64,000 nt of DNA from Roseospira goensis (GTDB lineage: Bacteria; Pseudomonadota; Alphaproteobacteria; Rhodospirillales; Rhodospirillaceae), in the NCBI RefSeq assembly GCF_014197795.1, contig NZ_JACIGI010000010.1, positions 62,001-126,000 of the forward strand, in the 5' to 3' direction. The notes beneath the pieces were generated by a model. The model saw only the letters and a program-made list of their open reading frames with translations, did no database searches and was not told the origin of the DNA. Of the stretch, positions 42,781 to 49,885 are shown piece by piece (positions within the stretch are counted from its first letter, which is position 1; every line of letters starts with the position of its first letter). Position numbers and translations under genes: made by a program.

Positions 42781-42917
42781 CCTACAAGGTCTCCCGGGAT
42801 TTTGTCCCGCCGTGTACCCAAGGGCTGTTGACCCCAAGGGCTGCAGCTCTCGGACCAGCCGTTCGCCATCTCGCGCCTTCGCGCACAGTACCGAACCGGA
42901 ACCCTAGCCGCTCTTGT
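42781..42917 (-). promoter_or_regulatory. ykkC: Guanidine-I riboswitch (ykkC class)
   Basis: Read on the minus strand, the leader contains the hallmark segments of the ykkC aptamer in order: GGCTAGGGTTCCGG (from about 42910), GGCTGGTCCGAGAGC (near 42860), ACGGCGGGACAAAATCCCGG and GGGAGA (near 42795). A P1 stem can form between ACAAG (42917-42913) and CTTGT (42788-42784). This RNA class senses guanidinium and commonly precedes guanidine carboxylase operons. It starts at the predicted transcription start and lies about 85 bases upstream of the binding-protein ATG. Confidence 0.95.
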
Positions 42918-42921
42918 GCTT

Positions 42922-42950
42922 CGTATGCCGAATTCCCGGCCGCGACGCAA
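42922..42950 (-). promoter_or_regulatory. Candidate promoter of the guanidine operon
   Basis: On the minus strand TTGCGT (42945-42950) and CATACG (42922-42927) are 17 bases apart. The match to consensus is modest. The predicted start near 42915 coincides with the 5' edge of the riboswitch, which strengthens the call. Confidence 0.4.
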
Positions 42951-43183
42951 CCCCCAATCTGATGAAAATGAATGCAGACGGGGGACCCCCGCCCTCATAT
43001 GCACAGATCCTGGGCAGGCGGGCCGCCGTGCGGACACGGCCGGACACCGACGCGCGTCCCCAGCCCATCCCGACCAGCCAATCCCGAAAGAAGTCCGCCA
43101 CCCAAAAGCCAAGTGGACAGCGTCCGGTGAGAAATGCGGGCCACCATCGGCGATGGCTCCAAGCATTCAGACCTCCGTGACGG

Positions 43184-43843
43184 TCAGCTCATGTGACGGG
43201 TGATGAACCGCCGCAGGGTATCGGCGTTCCAGGGGCGGTTGCGCACGGTGGCAAGGCCGGCTTGATTCAGCGCGGCCGCGGCCTTGGTGGGGTGGGCCGC
43301 GCCATCGAGGCCCGCCGCTGTCAGGGTCGCGTCGACGCGCTCGGCCAGCACGCGGGCGCGGTCGGCCTCGCGCCCCGGCCCCTCCGGTCCCGTCAGCAGC
43401 GTGCGCACCGCCTTGAAGTGCCCGATGGGGTCGAACAGGCCCAGGCCCTCAACCGGCATCGGGTCGGGCGGCAGACCCAGGGAAGACACCGGCGCCATGG
43501 CGATCTGTTGCTGGATGTGGCTGTTCTGCCGCCACCCGGACGCCGACGCGAAATCCACGTACAGAAGCTGCGCATCGTTGTCCTTGGCCGTGCGCAACAC
43601 CGCGACCAGGTCCGGCACGATGGCGTCACTGGGGCGGTCACCGGGCTCCAGATAGACCGCCTCGGCCAGCAGTTTGCCCTTGCACGCGGCGACATGGGCG
43701 CGGATGCGCGCGCGCTGATAGGCGATGGTCCGGCTGGCCTTTCCGCCGGCCTCCGGGTCCCGGGGCAGCGTGGTGAAGCCGAAGGCCGGCAGCGCATAGG
43801 TCCAGGCAAAGCCCACGAAGGTGCGATAGTCTCCCCAGGTCAT
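43184..43843 (-). CDS. Hypothetical protein resembling a serine-recombinase without its catalytic part
   Basis: A 219-residue protein I do not recognise in full. Residues about 42-100 (AYQRARIRAHVAACKGKLLA, then ...VLRTAKDNDAQLLYVDF) resemble the second half of a resolvase catalytic domain. The C-terminus (AAALNQAGLATVRNRPWNAD then TLRRFI) resembles the helix-turn-helix 'recombinase' domain. The N-terminal catalytic YxRVST serine motif is absent, so it is probably not an active recombinase. GGGAGG precedes the ATG. It lies upstream of the guanidine operon on the same strand. Confidence 0.6.
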   Translation of the reverse strand: MTWGDYRTFVGFAWTYALPAFGFTTLPRDPEAGGKASRTIAYQRARIRAHVAACKGKLLAEAVYLEPGDRPSDAIVPDLVAVLRTAKDNDAQLLYVDFASASGWRQNSHIQQQIAMAPVSSLGLPPDPMPVEGLGLFDPIGHFKAVRTLLTGPEGPGREADRARVLAERVDATLTAAGLDGAAHPTKAAAALNQAGLATVRNRPWNADTLRRFITRHMS

Positions 43844-43863
43844 GGCCCCTCCCGCGTGCGCTC

Positions 43864-43892
43864 CGGAAAACTCCGACGTCGTCAGTTTTCCG
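43864..43892. repeat. Inverted repeat between divergent genes
   Basis: The 9-bp arms cggaaaact (43864-43872) and agttttccg (43884-43892) flank an 11-base centre. It sits between the start of the recombinase-like gene (minus) and the truncated phosphatase gene (plus), so it could be an operator or a structural remnant. Confidence 0.5.
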
Positions 43893-43965
43893 CCTCCGGT
43901 TGGCGTAGGGTGAGCCCTATCGGATGCGCCGTCCAGCGCCCAACACCCAACCGGGAGGCCCCGCC

Positions 43966-44310
43966 ATGACGAAGACCACGCCCTGTCCCCTGCCCCTGAC
44001 CGAGGCCCTGGCCGTCGCCCGCGACGCAGCGGTGCTGGCCGGCGCGCTGCTGCGCGAGAGCGTCCACCGGCCCGTCGGACCTGAAGGCGACCATGGCAGG
44101 AACGCGGCCGACACCGCGGCCGAAATCCTGATCCGGGACCGCGTGCAGGCGGCCTTCCCCGACACCACGTTCACCGGCGAGGAGACGAAGCCGGTCCCCG
44201 GCCAGCCCGGCCAGCCCGAATGGGTCGTCGATCCGCACGACGGCACGGCGACATCGGCGGAGGGTACGGACCCTTCGAATGCGCCTTCCGCTCCGGGGCT
44301 CTCGACCTGA
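43966..44310 (+). pseudogene. Truncated inositol monophosphatase-family protein
   Basis: The frame opens at an ATG with a GGGAGG upstream and encodes 114 residues. The alpha-helical start (LTEALAVARDAAVLAGALLR), the AADTAAEILIRDRVQAAFPD segment, the GEET metal-ligand motif and WVVDPHDGTA (family form DPxDGT) are clear. A normal family member is about 260 residues; the part after the DGT motif is missing. A shifted frame at 44259-44345 has a protein-like tail (GGYGPFECAFRSGALDLIMT), so a deletion or frameshift is likely. Confidence 0.7.
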
Positions 44311-44368
44311 TCATGACACGGTTGGAAGAGGTGGCGGGGACGTGACCTCCCACGCTGACAGGATCCCC

Positions 44369-45355
44369 TCACGGCAACGCCCCCCACGCCTGCCGATGCG
44401 GGTGGACCATGGCGGTAAGTTCGGGCGGGCTGAGGACCTCGACGCGGTCGCCCCAGGTGTAGAGGTGCCAGGCCATCTCCAGCAGGCCGCCGGCGCGGAA
44501 GCGCACGATCAGGGACCCGTCCGACTGGTCCTCGGCTGTCTGGTCGGGGTGGAAGGCATAGGCGCGGGCCTCCTCGGCGACGTCCGCAGAGAACCGCCAG
44601 GCCACGTCCACCGGGTCTTCCTGGAACACGCCGAAGGCCTGTTTCGCGAAGGCGGTGATGTCGAAGCCGGGCGGGCGCTCGGCCGGCTGGTCCAGGGGTT
44701 CGATGGCGGTGATGCGCGGCAGGCTGAACAGGCGCAGGCCCTCCGGCGCGGGGTCGCTCTGGTGACCGACGAGGTAATGCCGGTGCCCGTGCAGCACGCC
44801 ATAGGGATGCACCAGCCGCGCCGTCGGCGTGGGATCGCGCCGCGAGCCATAGGTCAGACGCACGGCCACCCCGGCCTTCAGGGCGTTTCGCAGGGCATCG
44901 GCGATATCCAGGTTAAGACGCGGGCGCGGGCCGGGGCGACAGGCGAGGCCCTCGGCCTCCAGCAGGGCTTCGACGTCCGGTTCGACCCGGCGGGCGTGCT
45001 CCGGCGGCATCACCGCGCGCAGCTTGGCCGACAGCCCGGCCAGGGTGGCGGCATCCAGATCGCGGCCCTGGGCCTCCAGCAGGCGCACGGCGGAGTCCAG
45101 AACGGCCAGCTCGTCCGCCGGCACCGAGGCCAGCCGGTCGAGCGTGCCGGGCGGGATGTGCCAGCGCTTCTGGCGGTCCTCGCCCTCGGTCTCGATGGCC
45201 TGGGGGAAGACGCGCAACACCGCGTCCCGCATGCGCATGGCGGTGCGCCGGCCGACGCCGAAGCGCTCCTGGATCTGGCGCAGGGTCAGGCCGGCGCGGG
45301 CCGCCTGCATCTCCAGGGCCAGGGTCAGCAGGGCCTCGCCCTTTTCATGGCGCAT
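44369..45355 (-). CDS. WYL-domain transcriptional regulator
   Basis: A 328-residue regulator with an N-terminal winged helix (GLTLRQIQERFGVGRRTAMR, about residues 22-41) and a central WYL domain (AVRLTYGSRRDPTPTARLVH then PYGVLHGHRHYLVGHQSDP). A C-terminal WCX-like part ends WAWHL/YTWGDRVEVLSPPEL. WYL proteins sense ligands such as nucleic-acid fragments and often control DNA-repair or defence genes, but its target is unknown. It is divergent from a small unknown gene with a 121-base shared upstream region. The start at 45355 was chosen for GGAG and family length. Confidence 0.85.
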   Translation of the reverse strand: MRHEKGEALLTLALEMQAARAGLTLRQIQERFGVGRRTAMRMRDAVLRVFPQAIETEGEDRQKRWHIPPGTLDRLASVPADELAVLDSAVRLLEAQGRDLDAATLAGLSAKLRAVMPPEHARRVEPDVEALLEAEGLACRPGPRPRLNLDIADALRNALKAGVAVRLTYGSRRDPTPTARLVHPYGVLHGHRHYLVGHQSDPAPEGLRLFSLPRITAIEPLDQPAERPPGFDITAFAKQAFGVFQEDPVDVAWRFSADVAEEARAYAFHPDQTAEDQSDGSLIVRFRAGGLLEMAWHLYTWGDRVEVLSPPELTAMVHPHRQAWGALP

Positions 45356-45476
45356 GGGGGACGTCTCCGGCGAAAAAAGAACAGAGAGCGAACATGGGTG
45401 ACCGCTTTTGACTCGCTCCAGCGTGTATATGATGGGGATCGGAGCCGCCCGGCCCCCGCATATGGAGCCCTTGCCC

Positions 45477-45839
45477 ATGGCCCAGCCCCTCATCCCCGGC
45501 GCCCTGCTGATGCCCTCCGGCGCGCTGCTGCTGCGGCGGCGGGACGGCCTGCTGATGCTGGCGCCCTGGGACGGGCGATTGGGTGATGGACGGCTGCGGG
45601 CCGGGTGGGTGAGCGCGCAGGGTGTGACCGAAGATGACATACCCCGGCCGTTCACGCAAAGGGTTGTTTTGTTTGATCGACGCGGGGTTTGGCTGTGGCC
45701 GGGACCGCTGCTGGAGAATGACCCAGCGGCCACCGGCCGGGCCGATTACGCCGCGGTCTTTGGCGCTATTCCGGTTGTCGAGCGGCTGCGGATGGCGGAG
45801 CGGGCGCTTGACCTGGCGCCTTTGATGGACGAAGCATGA
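45477..45839 (+). CDS. Hypothetical protein, divergent from the WYL regulator
   Basis: A 120-residue protein I do not recognise. It starts MAQPLIPGALLMPSGALLLR and is rich in Leu, Arg and Gly, with a Trp-containing centre (GVWLWPGPLLENDPAATGRA). There is no signal peptide or membrane segment. GGAG lies nine bases before the ATG at 45477. Its position makes it a candidate target of the neighbouring WYL regulator. Confidence 0.55.
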   Translation: MAQPLIPGALLMPSGALLLRRRDGLLMLAPWDGRLGDGRLRAGWVSAQGVTEDDIPRPFTQRVVLFDRRGVWLWPGPLLENDPAATGRADYAAVFGAIPVVERLRMAERALDLAPLMDEA

Positions 45840-45909
45840 CCGCTTCTGGCCTGTCCATCAGGAAAGATGCTCCTGACCGCCGCCGTCCGGCCCCAGGAGT
45901 GCCCCCGCC

Positions 45910-46164
45910 ATGACCGCCGATCCGATCCCCGACCAAGCCCGTGCGCCGTCGGCGGACGACCGGCCCTCCGCCGACGCGCTGTCCCGCGCGGCCCGGGAGC
46001 ACCTCGCCGATCTGCTGTTCGCGCTGGCCGACCTGAAGACGCAGGCCATGCGGGCGGAGGCCCCCACCCTGGCCCACCGCCTGGAGGCCCTGATGGCCGC
46101 CATCGCCGCCGCCGAGGCCGCCTGCCTGCCGAGGCCGTCGCCCCGACCCAATCTGCTGCATTGA
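45910..46164 (+). CDS. Small hypothetical protein, Ala-rich helix
   Basis: An 84-residue unknown protein with a long predicted helix (ADALSRAAREHLADLLFALA then DLKTQAMRAEAPTLAHRLEA). AGGAG stands a few bases before the ATG. It follows the previous small gene by 70 bases and may be cotranscribed. Nothing identifies a function. The high Ala content of this GC-rich DNA makes the call uncertain. Confidence 0.5.
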   Translation: MTADPIPDQARAPSADDRPSADALSRAAREHLADLLFALADLKTQAMRAEAPTLAHRLEALMAAIAAAEAACLPRPSPRPNLLH

Positions 46165-46174
46165 TGCGGCGTTG

Positions 46175-46636
46175 ATGGCGTTGCCAGCCAACCCGCCTTC
46201 GCCCCCGCTCTGCGCCGCCTGCTGCAAGGGACCACCCCCGGCGGAGCTGCGCGTCGTGCCCGGGCTGTACTGGCACCGCCTGACCGAGGACGCGGTGGTC
46301 GCCGTCACCGGGGCCGACCTGCCGCCGCAGGTGGATGGTGAGGCCCGCGAGCCCTGGACCAGCTTCGCGGTCAAGGCTGGCCAGCGCCTCACCTTCGGCC
46401 CCCTGCGCGACGGCGCCCGCGTCTACATCGCCGTGGCCGGCGGTCTCGACACCCCGCCCGCCCCGACGCCGGGCCGGCACCATCCGCCGGTCCGGCCGCG
46501 GGCGAAGAGGCAAGGCCACCGGAAACCAAGGGGCGCGGCCCGCAACGACCGCGCCCCGTTCCGTCCCCCTGCCATCAGGCCATGGAGCCGATTGTTCGAA
46601 ATCGGAACCGCAGATGCGGTCCGATTTCGAACGTGA
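46175..46636 (+). pseudogene. Fragment of a KipA/allophanate hydrolase subunit 2-like protein
   Basis: Residues about 25-95 of this frame (RLTEDAVVAVTGADLPPQVD, then WTSFAVKAGQRLTFGPLRDG and ARVYIAVAGGLDTPP) match the KipA-like carboxyltransferase fold. The same fold in the carboxylase of this window reads VIALGGADMMASLDGAPVSL and TYLAVRGGLDVP. The first 60 or so and the last 190 residues of a normal KipA protein are missing. After about 46463 the sequence loses similarity and runs into a palindromic repeat. I read it as decayed. Confidence 0.65.
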
Positions 46637-46644
46637 ATCGGCTC
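46585..46644. repeat. Nested palindromic element, locus A module 1
   Basis: A 60-bp compound hairpin with outer arms gagccgatt and aatcggctc. The middle arms are gttcgaaatcgg and ccgatttcgaac, and the inner hairpin accgc-agat-gcggt. The middle arms recur at locus B (55483-55495 and 55511-55524) with different outer arms. Confidence 0.85.
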
Positions 46645-46659
46645 TACATTATTGATTTT

Positions 46660-46721
46660 ACAGCCGATTATCGCGACAAACCGAAGTCGTGTCGCGATTC
46701 CGGTTTGTCGCAATCGGCTGT
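46660..46721. repeat. Nested palindromic element, locus A module 2
   Basis: Outer arms acagccgatt (46660-46669) and aatcggctgt (46712-46721) enclose inner arms gcgacaaaccg and cggtttgtcgc (46673-46683 and 46701-46711). The same inner pair and right outer arm occur at 55612-55660. The element overlaps the end of the MaoC-like gene and encodes its last 17 residues and stop. Confidence 0.88.
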
Positions 46722-47201
46722 AACCGACGCCTTGCGCCCCATCATGAGACGCAGCGGGCGGTAGACCATCACGGTCTCGCCGCGCTGGTTGCGCACCGTG
46801 TTGAGGGTGCGCACGAGACCGCGCGGCCCGGTGCTCTCCGGACGCACCTCCAGAACCTCGATCTCGACCTCGACCGTATCGCCAGCAAACACCGGTCCCT
46901 TGATGTCCAGGTCGGTGCCCAGGAAGGCCAGCCCGGTTTCCTGGGCCGTGGCATTGAGGACCAGCCCCTCCGCCACCGCGAACACCAGGGCGCCGGGGCA
47001 GACCTCGCCGCGGATGGCCGCTTGTGTGCGCCGGTACTCGGCGTTGGTGAACAGGACCTCGATCATCCCCGCGAGGCCGACGAACCGGCTGATATCGGTG
47101 CTGGAGATGGTGCGACCGTAGGTCCGGAACCGGTCTCCCGGCTGCAACTCCTGCCAGAAGAAGCCGCGGCCGAGAAGAAGGGGCTCGTCGGTCTCGGTCA
47201 T
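46668..47201 (-). CDS. MaoC-like hot-dog domain protein
   Basis: MaoC-type proteins hydrate enoyl-CoA esters. The 177-residue product has the hot-dog pattern with CPGALVFAVAEGLVLNATAQ and LDIKGPVFAGDTVEVEIEVL. The canonical hydratase motif (GDxNPxHxD) is not evident: the equivalent reads LAGMIEVLFTNAEY, so the catalytic Asp/His pair seems missing. The last 17 residues (from TADCDKPESRHDFGLSR) are encoded by a palindromic repeat, so the native C-terminus was replaced. Placed next to a CoA transferase and an acyl-CoA dehydrogenase, it probably acts on the same thioester. Confidence 0.8.
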   Translation of the reverse strand: MTETDEPLLLGRGFFWQELQPGDRFRTYGRTISSTDISRFVGLAGMIEVLFTNAEYRRTQAAIRGEVCPGALVFAVAEGLVLNATAQETGLAFLGTDLDIKGPVFAGDTVEVEIEVLEVRPESTGPRGLVRTLNTVRNQRGETVMVYRPLRLMMGRKASVTADCDKPESRHDFGLSR

Positions 47202-47239
47202 GGGAAACGTCTCCCGAAAGGGCGCGTGGTCGCGCAGCG

Positions 47240-48499
47240 TCACAGGTCGGTGGCCAGGGACGCCGCCACCGGCGGCCGGGAAGCGGCGCCAACGGCGCCG
47301 CTGGCCGCCAGGGCCGCGATCCGGCGCGGGTCGTAGCCGATGTCCCGCAGGACCTCCTCGGTCTGCTCGCCCAGCCGCGGTGGCGGCCGGGTCAGGCCGG
47401 CAGGGGTCTGCGAGAACCGCGTCGGCACCGCCGTGGTGCGCACGGTGCCCTCGCTCGGATGGGCATACTCGACAAAGAAGCCGGTCGCCTTGAGGTGCGG
47501 ATCCTCGGGCAGATCGTCGAGGGACTGCACCGGGACGCCCGGCACGTCGATCTCGTCCAGGATGCGGATCCATGCCGCCGTCGTCCGCGCCGCCACCAGT
47601 TCGGCGACCAGGCCGTACAGGGTGCCGATGTGACGGCTGCGGGTGGCGGGATCGACGACGCGGGGATCGTCGGCCATCTCCGGCCGTCCGGCGGCGCGGA
47701 AAAAGCGCTGCCAGTGCGCGGTGCTGTAGGGCATGACAGCCATGTAGCCGTCCCGGGTGGCATAGGGCCGACGGTGCGGGGCGAGCGCACGGTCGTAGCC
47801 CATGGGCCGGTCGGCGGGGGGAAACGTGCCGGCCCCGAGGTGTTCGACCAGCAGGAACGAGGCCATGGATTCGAGCATCGGAACCTCGACCTCCTGCCCC
47901 CGGCCGGTCCGCGCCTGGTGGAACAGGGCGGCCATGACCGCATAGGCCGCGGTCAGCCCGGTCGTCTTGTCGGCCACCACCGTGGGCGCATAGCGCGGCT
48001 CGCCCCCCGCCCGGCCCGCCAGGTCGGCCAGGCCGGACAGGCTCTGGATCACGTCATCGTAGGCCGGCCGGTTGCCGTACGGCCCGTCCTTCCGGAAGCC
48101 CCAGGCGTTGCAGTAGACCAGGCGCGGGTTGTGCGGCGCCAGCGCGGCGTAGTCCAGTCCGAGGCGCTGAATCGCCTGCGGCCGCATGCTGTGCAGGAAA
48201 ACGTCGGCGTCGCGCACGAGGTCGACCAGGACCGCCCGCGCGTCCGGGCGTTTCAGGTCGAGCACGACGCTCCGCTTGTTGCGGTTCACGCCCAGGAAGA
48301 CCGCCCCCATGCCGGGGTGGCGGGATGGTTCGATGTGACGGGTGATATCCCCCTCCGGCGCCTCCACCTTGATCACGTCCGCCCCCAGGTCGCCGAGGAT
48401 CATGGTCGCATAGGGGCCAAGCACCACCGAGCTGAGGTCGATCACCCGGACCCCGTTGAGCGGCCCGTGCGGCGCCGTGACTGTTTCTGTCTGTTCCAC
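47240..48499 (-). CDS. CaiB/BaiF-family CoA transferase
   Basis: Class III CoA transferases move CoA between carboxylic acids through an aspartyl-CoA anhydride. Typical segments are LNGVRVIDLSSVVLGPYATM, LGDLGADVIKVEAPEGD, NRNKRSVVLDLK and the probable nucleophile Asp177 in VVADKTTGLTAAYAV. The GTG at 48499 has AGGGGGGA seven bases upstream and gives 419 residues; a TTG 15 codons earlier is less likely. It is divergent from the acyl-CoA dehydrogenase, with a shared 122-base regulatory region. Confidence 0.9.
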   Translation of the reverse strand: MEQTETVTAPHGPLNGVRVIDLSSVVLGPYATMILGDLGADVIKVEAPEGDITRHIEPSRHPGMGAVFLGVNRNKRSVVLDLKRPDARAVLVDLVRDADVFLHSMRPQAIQRLGLDYAALAPHNPRLVYCNAWGFRKDGPYGNRPAYDDVIQSLSGLADLAGRAGGEPRYAPTVVADKTTGLTAAYAVMAALFHQARTGRGQEVEVPMLESMASFLLVEHLGAGTFPPADRPMGYDRALAPHRRPYATRDGYMAVMPYSTAHWQRFFRAAGRPEMADDPRVVDPATRSRHIGTLYGLVAELVAARTTAAWIRILDEIDVPGVPVQSLDDLPEDPHLKATGFFVEYAHPSEGTVRTTAVPTRFSQTPAGLTRPPPRLGEQTEEVLRDIGYDPRRIAALAASGAVGAASRPPVAASLATDL

Positions 48500-48580
48500 C
48501 GTGTCCCCCCTGTCCGGCCGACCGGTTGTGAATGGTAGTTCCAAAACCCTGGCAGACCGTGATAGCCTTCGTCAACAAAA

Positions 48581-48605
48581 TGAAAGAGTGTTTCATTATA
48601 TGAAA
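48581..48605 (+). promoter_or_regulatory. Triple half-site operator before the acyl-CoA dehydrogenase
   Basis: Three alternating half-sites with 10-bp pitch: TGAAA (48581), TTTCA (48591) and TGAAA (48601), each separated by five bases. The centre forms the perfect palindrome GTTTCAT-TAT-ATGAAAC (48590-48606). The same triplet occurs before the TRAP binding-protein gene at 54900-54924. The IclR regulator encoded between them is the obvious candidate binder. Confidence 0.6.
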
Positions 48606-48621
48606 CGGAGGAGACGGCATC

Positions 48622-49785
48622 ATGGATTTCGCGCTCAGCGAGGATCAGGTTCGGTTGCAGGAGACGGCGCAGGCATTCGCCACACGGGAGATGACGCCGG
48701 TGGCGCGCAACCTTGAACGCACCGGCGCCCCCCTCGACAGGGCCTGGCTGTCCCGCTACGCCGAGATGGGCTTTCTCGGCCTCAACATTGATCCGGCCTA
48801 CGGGGGCCTGGGCCTCAGTGACCTGGACGCGGTCCTGGTGATCGAGGCATTCGCCAAGATACACCCGGCGGTGGCGTTCCCGATTTTCGAAAGCTGCGTG
48901 GGGCCGGTGAAGGCCGTCGAGCGGTTCGCGCCCGAACCCCTGAAGGCCCGCCTGCTGCCCGCCGTCTGCCGCGGCGAGCGGGTCATCGCCGTCGCCATGT
49001 CGGAGCCGGACGCCGGCAGCGCGCTGACCGACCTGCGCACCCGCGCCGTCGTAGACGGCGACCAGGTCCGCCTGTCCGGCATGAAACGCTGGTGCAGCGG
49101 CGGCGGACACGCCGACGGCTATGTGGTCTACTGTCGCCTGTCGGATGCGCCCGGGGCCAAGGGGCTCGGCGCCGTTTACGTTGATGCCGACACCGACGGC
49201 CTGTCGTTCGGCCCGCCCGAGCGCCTGATGGGCTTCCGCGGCATTGCCAGCGCAGACATCCACTTCGACGACGTTACGGTGCCGGCCGGAAACGTCATCG
49301 TCCCCGCCGGCGGCTTCGGTCGCATGATGGAAGCCTTCGACCTGGAGCGCTGCGGCAATGCCACCATGTGCCTGGGACTCGCGGCCGCCGCCCTGGAGGA
49401 CGCCCTGACCTATGTCCAGGAGCGGCACCAGTTCGGCAAACCGATCGTCGACTTCCAGGCGGTCCAGCTCAAGCTGGCCGACATGGCCATGCAGGTGGAG
49501 GCCGCCCGCCTGTTGATCCACCGTGCCGTCAGCCGCGCCGAGGGTGGTTTTCCGTCGGTGGCCGACAGCTCCATCGCCAAGTGCTTCGCCAACGAGATGG
49601 TCCGCACCGTCTGCGGCACGGCGATGCAGCTCCTGGGCGGCTATGGCTATTCGACCGAGTATCCCATGGAACAGCGGTTCCGCGATGGCTGGGGTTGGGG
49701 CATCGCCGGCGGCACCATCGACATCCAGAAGGTCAACATCGCCGCCGCGCTGGTCGGTCGCCGCTTCAATCAGAGGGCGCGATAA
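48622..49785 (+). CDS. Acyl-CoA dehydrogenase
   Basis: An FAD flavoenzyme oxidising an acyl-CoA at C2-C3. The 387-residue protein begins MDFALSEDQVRLQETAQAFA and has VIAVAMSEPDAGSALTDLRT, the AGNVIVPAGGFGRMMEAFDL region and the C-terminal LLGGYGYSTEYPMEQRFRDG. The usual catalytic-Glu motif YEGTSEIQ reads IAGGTIDIQK here, so the base is either elsewhere or altered, as in some subfamilies. GGAGGAG precedes the ATG. The substrate is unknown; the neighbours suggest a CoA ester made by the CaiB-type transferase. Confidence 0.92.
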   Translation: MDFALSEDQVRLQETAQAFATREMTPVARNLERTGAPLDRAWLSRYAEMGFLGLNIDPAYGGLGLSDLDAVLVIEAFAKIHPAVAFPIFESCVGPVKAVERFAPEPLKARLLPAVCRGERVIAVAMSEPDAGSALTDLRTRAVVDGDQVRLSGMKRWCSGGGHADGYVVYCRLSDAPGAKGLGAVYVDADTDGLSFGPPERLMGFRGIASADIHFDDVTVPAGNVIVPAGGFGRMMEAFDLERCGNATMCLGLAAAALEDALTYVQERHQFGKPIVDFQAVQLKLADMAMQVEAARLLIHRAVSRAEGGFPSVADSSIAKCFANEMVRTVCGTAMQLLGGYGYSTEYPMEQRFRDGWGWGIAGGTIDIQKVNIAAALVGRRFNQRAR

Positions 49786-49885
49786 TCCGAAAGATCATCC
49801 CCCCTGTGCACAGAGCGCCGGCAGTGTACACTCAGACACTCCGGCCTCCTTCCGGAGCTGCCGTCACGACGAGACCCGAAGGCGT

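Noticed and set aside
45399-45440. Plus-strand promoter TTGACT...TATGAT before the 120-residue unknown
   Set aside because: The boxes are only about 14 bases apart, too close for a standard sigma70 promoter.
46172-46636. Intact carboxyltransferase gene
   Set aside because: Only about 70 residues resemble KipA, both ends are missing, and the frame runs into a palindromic repeat.
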